This document shows, one piece after another, positions 45,241 through 55,461 of a stretch of DNA of 64,000 nucleotides. Made by a program: the position numbers and the translations under genes. How positions within the stretch are numbered: the first letter of the stretch is position 1; every line of letters begins with the position of its first letter. Under the pieces are notes generated by a model. It did no database searches. It saw nothing but the letters and a program-made list of their open reading frames with translations, and was not told the origin of the DNA. Origin of the DNA: Nelumbo lutea (lineage: Eukaryota > Streptophyta > Magnoliopsida > Proteales > Nelumbonaceae); NCBI GenBank assembly GCA_022828595.1, contig JAKGHH010000001.1, positions 123,392,999-123,456,998 on the forward strand, written 5' to 3'.

Positions 45241-46474
45241 GTCCTTGATCACCTGTTGAGATTTGTGAAGTCAATGCATATAAGTCATTTCCCATTAACT
45301 TTCGTAACCATGACCACATTAGATAGCCATTTCGGGTAGTATACCTCTCTTATGAAACTAGCACCGAGTAGCTTGTCCACCGCATTTTCAATGGCTTTCC
45401 AGCACTCCAATGGAAAGTTCCTATTCTTTTTCCAAACCGGCCTATAACTCGGGTCCATGCTTAGTTTGTGACTAATGACCGAATGGTCAATTCCTAGCAT
45501 ATCAGTGAAGGACCAAGAAAACATGTCAATATTGGGTTTGAGGAAGCTTAACAATTGAAAAAGTGTCTTAAGGGAGGCAAGATCCAATTCGTACCATTTT
45601 CTCGAGCTTGGCCTTGTCTAGGGGAACCGAGATGAGGCCCTCAACTGGCTGGCCTCGGCCTCATGATTCATCCCTAAGGTCGAGCCCCTCCAATGGTAGG
45701 GCTTCCTTGTTCTTGCCTTTCAGCACCATAACGTAGCACTATCTGGCAGCTTGTTGGTTTCCCCTAACTACTCACTCTTACACCATGCTCCATGGGGAAC
45801 TTCATGGAAAGGTGGTAAGATGAGAAGACTGCCTTAAGTGTGTGAAAGGTTAGACTCCCTATGATGGTGTTGTAAAATGAGCCTATCTTCACAATCAAGA
45901 ACTTAGTCATTCGAGAGGCGTGCCAAGGTTCGGTCCCTACAGTGACCAGTAGGGTTATCTTCCCTTTAGGTCTAATAGCTGCTCTAAAAAACCCGATGAG
46001 TGGCATGTAAATAGGCTACAATCGGTTTGGTGTTAGTTACATCTTCTCAAATGTCTCATAGAACAGGATGTCGGCCGAAGAGCTGTTGTCTATGAGGACG
46101 CTTTTCTCCATGTAGTTGGCGATGATGATTGACACCACCAACACATTGTCGTGGGGCACAGAAACCCTTTGTAGGTCATCATCTAAGAAGGAGATGAGGT
46201 CCTCTGGCCTCGACCTCTTTGGTGCTTGGCCCTTAATGTTATACTATCGGGCGCATGCCTCTCAAGATGAGGTAGATGCTCCTCCTATGGATGAGCCCCT
46301 AGCTATGATTTCAATGACTCCAACTAGGGGGTGATGGATGTTGGGCCCAGCCTATGATTGCTGCGAGGATGACATCGGGGTGTTGCCTTCAATATAATCT
46401 TTCAAGTGCTCGTAGTGAATGAGAGACTCGATCTTGTTCTTGAGATCATAATACTCCTCGATGTTGTGGTTGGT
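45241..46474 (-). mobile_element. Second Tat-like gypsy fragment E2
   Basis: The minus strand repeats the same gene order as E1 but is more decayed: gag end (HNIEEYYDLKNKIESLIHYE near 46400-46470), protease (SSADILFYETFEKM near 46020-46090 and MPLIGFFRAAIRPKGKITLL), and the start of reverse transcriptase (YRPVWKKNRNFPLECWKAIE, FIREVYYPKWLSNVVMV). It stops in the LNR region, where E1 gag sequence begins. Its right end is cut by a copia A LTR at 46475. Confidence 0.8.
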
Positions 46475-47645
46475 GTTAGACAGTCTTGTATGCCCTTAGC
46501 TTCAATCGGATTTGATGTACTTTTATTATTTACTGGAAATAAATTAAAGCGCATGTTTGATTCATGTTGTTTGGTGTAATTCTATGTAAGACCCTAAAAT
46601 TGGACACTTATAGAAACTTGTATTAGTTTTAAATGTTCACAGCCATTGGATAAGTCTGGGGAGAGTTATCCTGCCAAGGTTGATACTGATGTGCCACCAA
46701 GTGTTGGGATGGCTTCTTTCGGCCATCAGGGTAAGACCCAAGGCACATGCAGTATGGGATTGCTTGAACCCTTGAACCAGACCAGATTTCCAGTATTGCC
46801 CTAGACTTTGAAGACAGATGGGAAAAACTAGAAAGTTACACCTGACCCCTAGACTCGATTATGACACATTGCTAGGTGTCGGATCGGGCTGTCTTTGATG
46901 TGTCAATCAGTGAGATCCTTAGTGGGGGTCAAAACCTGGACATGTTGGGGCAGTCTGAGAATTCATCTGAGTGAGTGGTCATAGTGACAGGATCAACCCC
47001 TTTGTCGAACAATGGTAATGATCAGGACTGCACTCTCTCTGATGGAAACCAAACTGCCGGCAGTTGATTTCAATCGTTGGAATTTTGTTTTGCAAAATTA
47101 ATATATATACATGTATATGTACGGTTTCAAAAGATTTGCAAAAGGTTTTAATTCCCAGGATCCATGTGAGTAGAGAGTGCGGCACTGTTCCTTGCAGCCA
47201 AGAGAGAGGTCTTCTCTTGTCGGGCAGTGCTTGATCATTAAGGGCTGAGAGGTTAAATGTAAGACCATTTAGGATAATACCTGATGGGCTAATCTTGCAC
47301 CTGCCCACAGTCCCTGGGCTTTTATAAGATGGCTTGGCCCAGGGACCACTTAATGTAAGTGTTGGGCCCATAGGGTCCATGTGATGGGCTCAAAGGGGTC
47401 ACTGAGTCCTTCAGTGAATTCGGTTGGGCCTTGTAACAAAGGCTAGGCCAAACCCATGTGGCTGGTGTGTAGATCAATGCTTGGGTCCCACGCCATACAA
47501 AGAAGCCCAACTGGGCAGCAAATTGGAAACTGGCTAAACATTGAACACTTAATGGACCAAAAGCCCATTTCGAACTGGGCTGATATGATCACCAGTTCAT
47601 GGGGCGAATCTGAGATTAATGTTAGTAAAAGGATTGATTCTGCTT
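46475..47645 (+). repeat. Partial copia A LTR, opposite orientation (copy 3)
   Basis: Starts TGTTAGACAGTCTTGTATGC, the family's LTR 5' terminus, and matches the reverse complement of 22560-23693, including the GAGAGGTCTTCTCTTGTCGG block near 47205. Homology fades at about 47645, after which leader sequence appears on the other strand. Confidence 0.82.
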
Positions 47646-49066
47646 TAACTTAACAAAACAAGGTTTTACAGGGGTGGGCCGAATTGCATCAGTTAATGGG
47701 CCATCAAATCCTTGGCCCATAACTGAATTTGGCTTACCTAAAACATGACCCATGGGGCTGAGAGCAGACCCCATTGAACCATGGAATTGGTCCAACTAGT
47801 TTGGACCAAACTAGGTCAATTCGGCCTAGGGTTTGGTGTCCAACACGATGCAATTATCAAGATTATGATCTGAAATTAATTACAGCCAAAATTAACAATA
47901 AAAAATAGCAAGAAAATATAATCATGTGGCTGTAAGTGTGATGATCCAGACAAACTGCAAACCTGCAAGAAAAGGGTTAATCGCAGATAGAAAAATAGTT
48001 TTCTATAAATCGCAAATTACAGATCTCTTTTCTACAAAATTTCTTCTTCTCCTCGGCACTCCGGCATGTCTTCGAATGTAAAAAAATAGAAAAACCTAAT
48101 TTTCTATTAGTTATATCATACCGAATCCTACACATTTTGTCTAAAAATAAAAAAAAAATTAATTACAGATCAAAAGAATAGAATAAAGATTGCAGGGTGC
48201 GTAGATCTTGGCGCCACAAAAGAATTCAATCTCCATCACACAAATAGCCCAAAAATTCAAGAAATAATCATAGAATCATTCTATAATTATTATATAATAA
48301 TAAAGAATTAATTTTAGATCAAATGCCCAAAGTTGAGAACCGAATTCTTAGAAAAACTGCAAATTTGCGCAAATCGGGTAGAATAGTTTCTACCAATTTG
48401 CGCAACTTCAGATCTAGTCTAAATTTGGTTCAAGACTTAAACCTGGCTCTAATACCACTGAAGGGAAGGGAGATCCATCATATGGATGGCCGAACCATGC
48501 AGGGTTGCTGGAAAAAAATCAAAAATTTGGATTAATTGATAATCAATAATCAACAATTAAACATAACAATGGGTTGTTCGTGTGGCTGCAAACCTATAAG
48601 AAAGAGCTTAGTCATAGTTTGCATATTTATTTTCTGCAAATCATATATCGTAGATCTTCTATATGCACAAACATCTTCTTTTCCTCCACATGAACCAGCA
48701 CTTCTTCCAATGAAAAAAATAGAAACCTAATTTCTCTATTAATTTACATTAGAATAAATCCTATACATTCCGTCTAAAAAATAAAAAAAAATTATTTACA
48801 GACCAAGAATGAATAGAATAATACAATAGGTATGGAAATTCTTGGCACCGATAAAGATTTCGATCTCCACAATATGAACAACCCATAATTCAAGAAATAA
48901 ATATAGAACATTTCTATAAATATTTCTGATCATTCACCCATAGCTGAGAACCGGATTCTCAGAGAAAACCCTGATCTGTGCAAATCGAGTAGAACCGATT
49001 ATGCCTATTTTGCACAGGTTCAAATCAGGTCTGATTTTGGTTCAAGAATGTGAACTGACTCTGATA
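47646..49066 (-). mobile_element. Two tandem copies of the copia A leader and primer site
   Basis: 47646-48456 and 48541-49066 are both homologous to the leader at about 20980-21778, each closing with ATACCACTGAAGGG (primer site plus LTR edge) at 48454-48471 and 49060-49077. Between them lies only about 80 bp of LTR. No gag is attached to either. The second copy is shorter and lacks the GGGCCGAATT part. Confidence 0.72.
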
Positions 49067-52000
49067 CCACTGAAGGGATGGGAGATCCATCATATGGATG
49101 GCCAAACCCTGTAGGAAGGTTGGGCGAAATTTCAAAAATTTCTTTTTCTCCCATCTGAGAATCGCATTCCCTTATTTAGAAAACTGCATTTTCAAAGATC
49201 ATTCTTGAATCAAAACTGTACTAGATCTGAAACCAAAAGGGAAGTGAAGGATATACCTGATATGAAGTAATAGTAACTCCCAATGTAGGTGTTCACAGCC
49301 AAAGATAAAAACCAAAACCTGCCTCCACTGAAGATGACATAGTGTGTGGTGAAACAGGATCAGTAGGATGGTTCTTCAGCAAGAACCTAAATTCTTCAAT
49401 AAGAGTCGAGCAAGGGCTGGTGAGCACGACTTCAGATTGCATCTTCTAGTAAGAAACAATATCAAGAACCTTTCTAGGTTAGTTCCATAGCTGGAAATCG
49501 AACAGGGTAGGCGCGGCAAGAACTGGGGAGAATTCTGTCGGTTGCAGAGTGTGTCTAAACTAAGCAATTCACCCCCTTATTTATAGCCTTCTTTGGATCA
49601 GCCTCCTAATCCAATTTGGAGAGATTTTATTGATCCAAATCTTATATTATGATCTTGACTCTTAAATGGATAATACTTATCTTATCCTTTAGCTAATCCT
49701 AACCAGGTTATAAATCAGATTTTGCCCCCCTGATGAGAACGAAAATTATCATATTTTTCTCTCTTAATATTTAGTATTTTATATTTATTTTATGCCCAAA
49801 TGCACTCATTATTCTTATATTTTGGTTTAGGGCACAGAATGAGGCGTTAAGTGAAAAACAAGGCTAATCGGGTAATTTTACACAGTTTTGGCGCCATGTG
49901 GTAGATTGAGCATAACTCTCCCATTTGGACTCCGATTCAAGATGTGTTGGAAAGATAAGGAAAAGCTCTACAACTTTCATGTTTTGAGTTTTGATAGATA
50001 TGAACTGCATCAAGGTCAAAATCAGGCCTGAATTCTCTAAAACTACACTGGTGACGTGTTGAAGACGCGTCACACAAGAACTTTGTTTTATCTTATTTTT
50101 TAGTCTTTTCTTGATAAGTCAAACTTGGAGATTGATTACCTAGAGAAATTTTAGGAGATTTGGCAAGCTTCTTTTGGGGGAAGAAGAGATAAAGAAAAGA
50201 GGAAAAAAAAACATCAAGAAGAGCAATCATAAAAAGGGCAGCCGAACCTCTCTTCTCTTCTCTTCTCCTCTCTTCTCTATTCTCTGATTTTCTTGAGTTT
50301 TCACCATGACCATGCGTGGCTAAACTCTCATACTTGGTCGAAGGAAGCAAAAGCCTCAAAATCCACCAAACTGCGAGATCTAATTCGATTTTTATTGTTT
50401 GATTCATGCTTTGAGTATCGAATGTTCTTCTATGTTTATGTCTATGATTGTTTCGTTTGATTGCTAGGAGGCCTACTGGTTTATTATTCATTAAAATCTA
50501 TTGCTAGATTAGATATCAAATCTGTAATTATTTGATCCCTTTAATCTATGAAGCAACTAGAGTTTAATGATTTGCTACGTCAAAAATTGTTAGATCCTAG
50601 GAAGAACACTTGACTGAATTAAATGCAACTGCTTGTGCTTGTGTTGTTTAGCTTCATCAATCTCTAATGTTTAAGGCTATTGCTGGATTAAATCTTTAAC
50701 GCTTGTTTAGGGGTTGTTTAGTAGTAAGGATTAAGAGGATCGCTTGTTTTCTGATTAACTATGATAGAGAGATGTAGGAAAGTAATTCCTATGATGAATA
50801 TTCGAATTCTGAATTGATTTATTTTGCATCGATGATCAGTAGTGAAATTATGATGGTGGATGTTATCCTAGACCAAGATTCGTTCTTTTGGTTAGTTTCA
50901 GCACTCTAAATTACCTTGCTTCCCATTTAAATTTTGTTTTTTTTTTTAATTCTGATGTTCTTTCTTTTAATTCTGGTTTTCATTACATACACCTCCCCTC
51001 TATCTTTGATTCACGTAGCACATAATTTAGGTTAGATACTCTCTGCGGTAATGATCCTTAGTCTCACTACTGCATTTTATTTTTACGAGTATAGGCTTTA
51101 TTTTTGGGTGCCTACGACAGCACGCCACCCCCCCCCTTTTAATCAATTGACTTAAGCCCAATTCGAAATGGGCATAAGGCCCATTAAGTCACATAGCTCA
51201 CTTACCCTTTAATCTGCTGGCTACATTGTCTCTCTTTGTATGGCATGGGACCCTAACATCAATCTACACAACAACCACATGTGTTTAGCCCAACCTCTAT
51301 TACAAGGCCTGGCCAAATTCATTGTAAGACAAAGTGATCCCCTGAGTCCATCACCATGGGCTTTTAATGGGGCCAACATTTACACTAAATGGTCATTGGG
51401 ATCCAGCCACCTTATGAAAACCCAAAGAATGTAGCAGATGCAAGATTAGCCCATCAGGTATTGCTCTCAATGGCCTTACACGTAATTTCTCAGCTCTTAA
51501 TGATCAAACACTACCCGACAAGAGAGTACCTCTCCCTCGGCTGCAAGGTACAGTGCTGCACTCTCTACTCACATGGATCCCAAGAATTAAAACCTCTTGC
51601 AAACATTTTGAAACCATAATATATATATATATATAGATATAATATATATAGATATATCTCTATATAAATATAGTTTGCAAAACAAATTTCAAACACATTT
51701 GAAATCAACTGCTGGCAATTTAGGTTTCCATTAGAGAGAATGCATTCCCTGATTATTCACTTTGTTCGACAAAGGGCTGATCCTGTCACTATGATCACCC
51801 ACTCAGGTGAATTCTCGAACTGTCACAACGTACCCAGGTCTTGACCCCGTCTAAGGATCTCACTGATTAGCATATCAAAGACAGCCCAATCTGACACCTA
51901 GTGCAGTACTGGAATTTGGTCTGGTTCAGGGTTTCAAGAAAACCCACACTAGATGTACCTCAAGTTTCACCCTGGTAGCTGAGACAAGCCACCACAACCA

Positions 52001-52222
52001 AATTGGTGGCACATCAGTGTTAGCCTTGACAGGACAAATCTCCATAGATCTATCCAACGACTGTGAAGATTCTAAACTAACACAAGTCTTATAAGTGTCA
52101 AGTTTAAGGGTATTACACAGAAACACACCAAATCAAATGAATTATATATGCATTTTTGTTCATTTATAATAAATGTTATCAAGTACATCAATCTGATTGG
52201 AGCTAAGGGCATACACTGTTTA
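49067..52222 (-). repeat. Copia A LTR (copy 4), split by a solo LTR
   Basis: The LTR edge TGAAGGGATGGGAGATCC follows a primer site at the left. At the right the LTR terminus (GGGCATACACTGTTTAATTG) joins integrase sequence directly. The LTR is interrupted at 49731-51127. Without the insert it is about 1.75 kb, close to the 1.91-kb copy at 21780. The ACCTCTCCCTCGGCTGCAAG block at about 51528 is conserved. Confidence 0.82.
49731..51127. mobile_element. Solo LTR of an unrelated element, 1,397 bp
   Basis: The insert starts TGATGAGAACG and ends ACGACAGCACGCCA. Flanks are CCCCC on each side (49726-49730, 51128-51132), which fits a 5-bp duplication but is low complexity. It has no coding domain and is absent from the other copia A LTR copies. 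The TGATGA start resembles Athila/Tat-type LTRs such as that at 37558, although the bodies differ. Confidence 0.7.
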
Positions 52223-53145
52223 ATTGTGGTGTTGCAGGAGGGGCTAGTTGTGATACAATCCCATTTTCCTTTAAATACTCCCTAAATACGTCAAAGAGAT
52301 ATTCACCTACCCAATTTGATCGAAGGGCCTTAATTTGTCTCTCCAACTATTTCTTGACCTCTTGTCTAAACTCCTTGAACTTTTCAAAGGATTCAGACTT
52401 GTGTCTCATTAGATACACGTAACCATACCATGAAAAGTCATCAGTAAATGTTATAAAATAAATGTGCTGGTTATGTGTCCTAACATTCATGGGACCACAT
52501 ACATCAGTATATATTAGGTTAAGAGTGCCTGTAGTTCTTTCAGGCTTATTCATAAATGGCAACTTCGCCATCTTACTCTGAAGGTAAGGTTTAAAGGTTG
52601 GAAGATCTTCTACAGTTAGAAAATCCAAAGGACCATCATTTACCAACATTGTGATACAATCTATATTAATGTGGCCAAGTTGGTAATGCCATAGGCACGT
52701 GGGATTAACTGTATCATGAGTTCTTTTCTTGGGGATTATATCCAACGTAGTTTCGGTTAAATTTGTTTCTAGAGAAGGATGGAGAACATATAGACCATTC
52801 TCAAGTTCTCCGTAAGTGAGGAATTTGTTATTCCATTTAATAATAATCACATTATAGAATAAAATAGAATAATCATCCATACACAAAACAAAAATCAAAT
52901 TTCTTCTCAATTAGGTACTTAAAGATAATCTTTAAGAGTAATTATTCCTTCTCTGAAATACAAATCTGTAGTTCCTATGGTTGCAGTTGCAACTATTGCA
53001 GAAGTCCCCAAGTAAAGAGTTACTTCTCCATTATTCAACCTTTTGTTTGTCTTGAACCCTGGCAATGTGTTACATGAATGAGTAGAAGTCCCAGAGTCAA
53101 TACACCAGGATGCAAAAGTAGCCAACAAATTGGTCTCTATGACAA
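52223..53145 (-). pseudogene. Copia A protease-integrase fragment (second copy)
   Basis: Protease CIDSGTSTHSCNTLPGF (52919-53128 frame) is followed by integrase HPSLETNLTETTLD, LWHYQLGHINIDCITMLVND, LNLIYTDVCGPMNVRTHNQH and FTDDFSWYGYVYLMRHKSES. It aligns with 18360-19286 but lacks several zinc ligands (PTFKPYLQSK replaces the Cys pair) and ends in mid-core, where it joins an LTR terminus at 52222. Clearly decayed. Confidence 0.82.
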
Positions 53146-53169
53146 AAGATTTGAAATTACCTTGCTTTT

Positions 53170-53290
53170 GTTATACAGTTATGCCCTTAGCTCCAATCAG
53201 ATTGATGTATCTTTTGACATTTATTGTAAATGAATAAAATACATAATTGATTCATGTCATTATGATGTGTTTCTATGTAATACACTACTA
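53170..53290 (+). repeat. Short copia A LTR start, opposite orientation
   Basis: TTATGCCCTTAGCTCCAATC and the following AATAAAATACATAATTGATT / CATG blocks match the LTR start at 46475-46600. It lies right of the decayed protease, so the pol fragment is bracketed by LTR pieces in opposite orientations. Confidence 0.7.
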
Positions 53291-53880
53291 ACGCAGTAAA
53301 GGGTTGAGAATGGGTCGTATCCATAAGGAAGTGAGGGAAAAATTAATATGTACTTAGATCTGAACAAGAGAATATAATCGAGAATTGAAAATAAAAATAA
53401 GAAAATAAAATCTATAATTGCTGAAATTAAATGATTTGGAGTTAAACAAAACAAGAACTAAAATTCAAAATTTAATAAAGTGCAAAAATCAACAAAAGAA
53501 ATAAAAGAAATAAACAAAGTTGATCCAAGAATGCCCTAGGGTTTCTAATGGATGTCTAAGATGGTTTTGGGGTGATCCTATGGCTGAAAATGGAAGAAGA
53601 AAGCACCCAATATTATGTATGGCTGAGATTTGGGCGCCCAGAAATGGAGGGTGTAGATTAGAAAATCTAGGGTTGAAGGGTTAAGATTAAAAGAATAGGT
53701 GGTGTCCTATTTGAATGGTTGGGATATAAGATGGAGGGAGTGGCTGAAATTTGGAGGTGAGGGGCTGAATGGTGAGGATTAGCAGAATAGGTGGTGCCCT
53801 AGGTTTTAAAAGCTATAAAGAAGAGCCCTAAAATGAGCGGTTAAGATTAAAAGAGGTGGAGGATGGAAAGGGAAGTGTGC

Positions 53881-53913
<33 letters not shown>
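53291..53913. other. Spacer before the tandem array, with a (TA)n tract
   Basis: Unclassified DNA. A segment of about 100 bp is imperfectly repeated: GATTAAAAGAATAGGTGGTG (about 53685) and GATTAGCAGAATAGGTGGTG (about 53777). A (TA)n run at 53882-53911 immediately adjoins the array. No coding potential is seen. Confidence 0.55.
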
Positions 53914-53915
<2 letters not shown>

Positions 53916-53929
53916 ATATTCATTACTTA

Positions 53930-54560
53930 GTTATGACATCATAGATTAACCCAACTGACCTGGAATGTTAGATCATTGACCTACCTACCATCTAGATATG
54001 GAAATGGTTTCATTTTCAAAGTGGTTTTGCATTTCATTTATATCATTGATAAAATAACTATTATTTATCATACTTATTTTTTGTTTATATTATTAGTATA
54101 TAATATTATAAATGTGTCCAAAAATTGTTTCATATTTTTTTACACTATTCTATTTTAAAATATTTTATTTTTAATTATACGTCATGGGTTAACCTATTTG
54201 CGCTGAAAGGTTGAATCATTAACCCACCGCCCTAGATAAGAAGATGGTTTAATTTCTCATCGGTTTTAAGTTGTATATTTGATGTCCATCATTAATAAAA
54301 TTTTGTCTATTTTATCATAATTATTTTTTAATATGACAAATATATAACAATAGAAATGTGCCTAATTTGTTTTCAAAATTTCTTTCTTTCCATATTTCTT
54401 GTATTTTTTATATTTCTAAATTTGTATTATCTATTTAAGACATCATGAAATTCTCCATTTGACCCAAATGGTTGAACTATTTACCCACCACCTAGATGAA
54501 AAATATGATTTCATTTCTATGTTTATTTTAAAAATATAAAATTTCTTTCTATTAATAATT
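53930..54560. repeat. Degenerate ~245-bp subrepeats inside unit 1
   Basis: Three stretches begin GACATCATAGATTAACCC (about 53933), ACGTCATGGGTTAACC (about 54179) and GACATCATGAAATTCTCC (about 54439). Each then has a ...TTGA..(A/C)..CCAC/TACC..CTAGAT block, then ATGGTTT(C/A)ATTT or ATGATTTCATTT, then AT-rich DNA. They are imperfect repeats with spacing near 245-260 bp; the third is shorter. The same pattern is present in all later units. Confidence 0.7.
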
Positions 54561-55433
54561 ATTGCATATGGATTTACTAGTGGAATTTAATGATGATAAA
54601 CAAAAGTATAAATGTTGGATTCAATGAAAGAGAATGTGATTTATTTAATGACTTCAATGTGAAGCTTAATGAGAGGTAATTGAATGTACTTAATGGTATT
54701 CTTTTAATTACATTTTTCTTTCAATGGAGATGAACTGAATTCAAGAGAAGGGGTATTTCAGTAAAGAAAATTTTCAGAAGCCAATACCTCCTCATTCGCA
54801 CTTTTATAAGTAGTATAGATTTATTGCTATTTTTATTATTGTTATGTTCACATTTTTCTTGGTAGAGAAAACATTTATTCTAATGCCAAACCTAGTGATA
54901 GAGCTTAGCCAAATGTTTGAACTCTATACCTCGTAATTGTTTCAGCCAAGGTCCAAACCACTACAAGAGCCATTCCGTGCTTATCCTTTCCATAATCCCT
55001 AAAGAATTCAGGTTGGAGACCAACAAGTGGGACAATATTGGAATTCACCCCTTCACGTCTCTTTTGGTACCAAGCCTCTACATAGGTTAAAACCCAAATT
55101 TATTGGGACTGTGGACAAGACTTGACCTAGAGTCTAGACTGAGGAGGGAGTTTGAAAACTCCTCAACTTCAAGCCAGCATCCAACAACTGGGTCAATACT
55201 GGGGTCCCCCCCCCCCCTTCGAGTTGATCCCTTACTCGAAGAAGGAGAGGAAACTCGACAATAACCAGCTTCCTTCCATCTTTTGTCCAGTTCTTGATCA
55301 GGTTACCCGTTTGAAGAATTAAGGAGAGTCGCGTAGAACTAAACCAAAAGGGGTATGGAAGTTAATGCAGGAGAAAGCCTACCTCAGCATTCGATTCAAG
55401 AAAGATGGGCATTTGATTCAAGCAGATGGAAGT

Positions 55434-55461
55434 TAACTAAGTAATATTCATTACTTAGTTA
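55434..55461. repeat. Unit-junction palindrome (12-bp stem)
   Basis: TAACTAAGTAAT, loop ATTC, ATTACTTAGTTA: a perfect 12-bp stem. It recurs at 56964-56991, 58492-58519, 60019-60046 and 63071-63098. The copy at 61545-61572 has one mismatch. The first unit has only the right arm, since the array begins inside the palindrome. Confidence 0.92.

Noticed and set aside
46979..47380. 133-codon minus-strand frame
   Set aside because: It falls inside a copia A LTR and corresponds to the same non-coding blocks found in other LTR copies.
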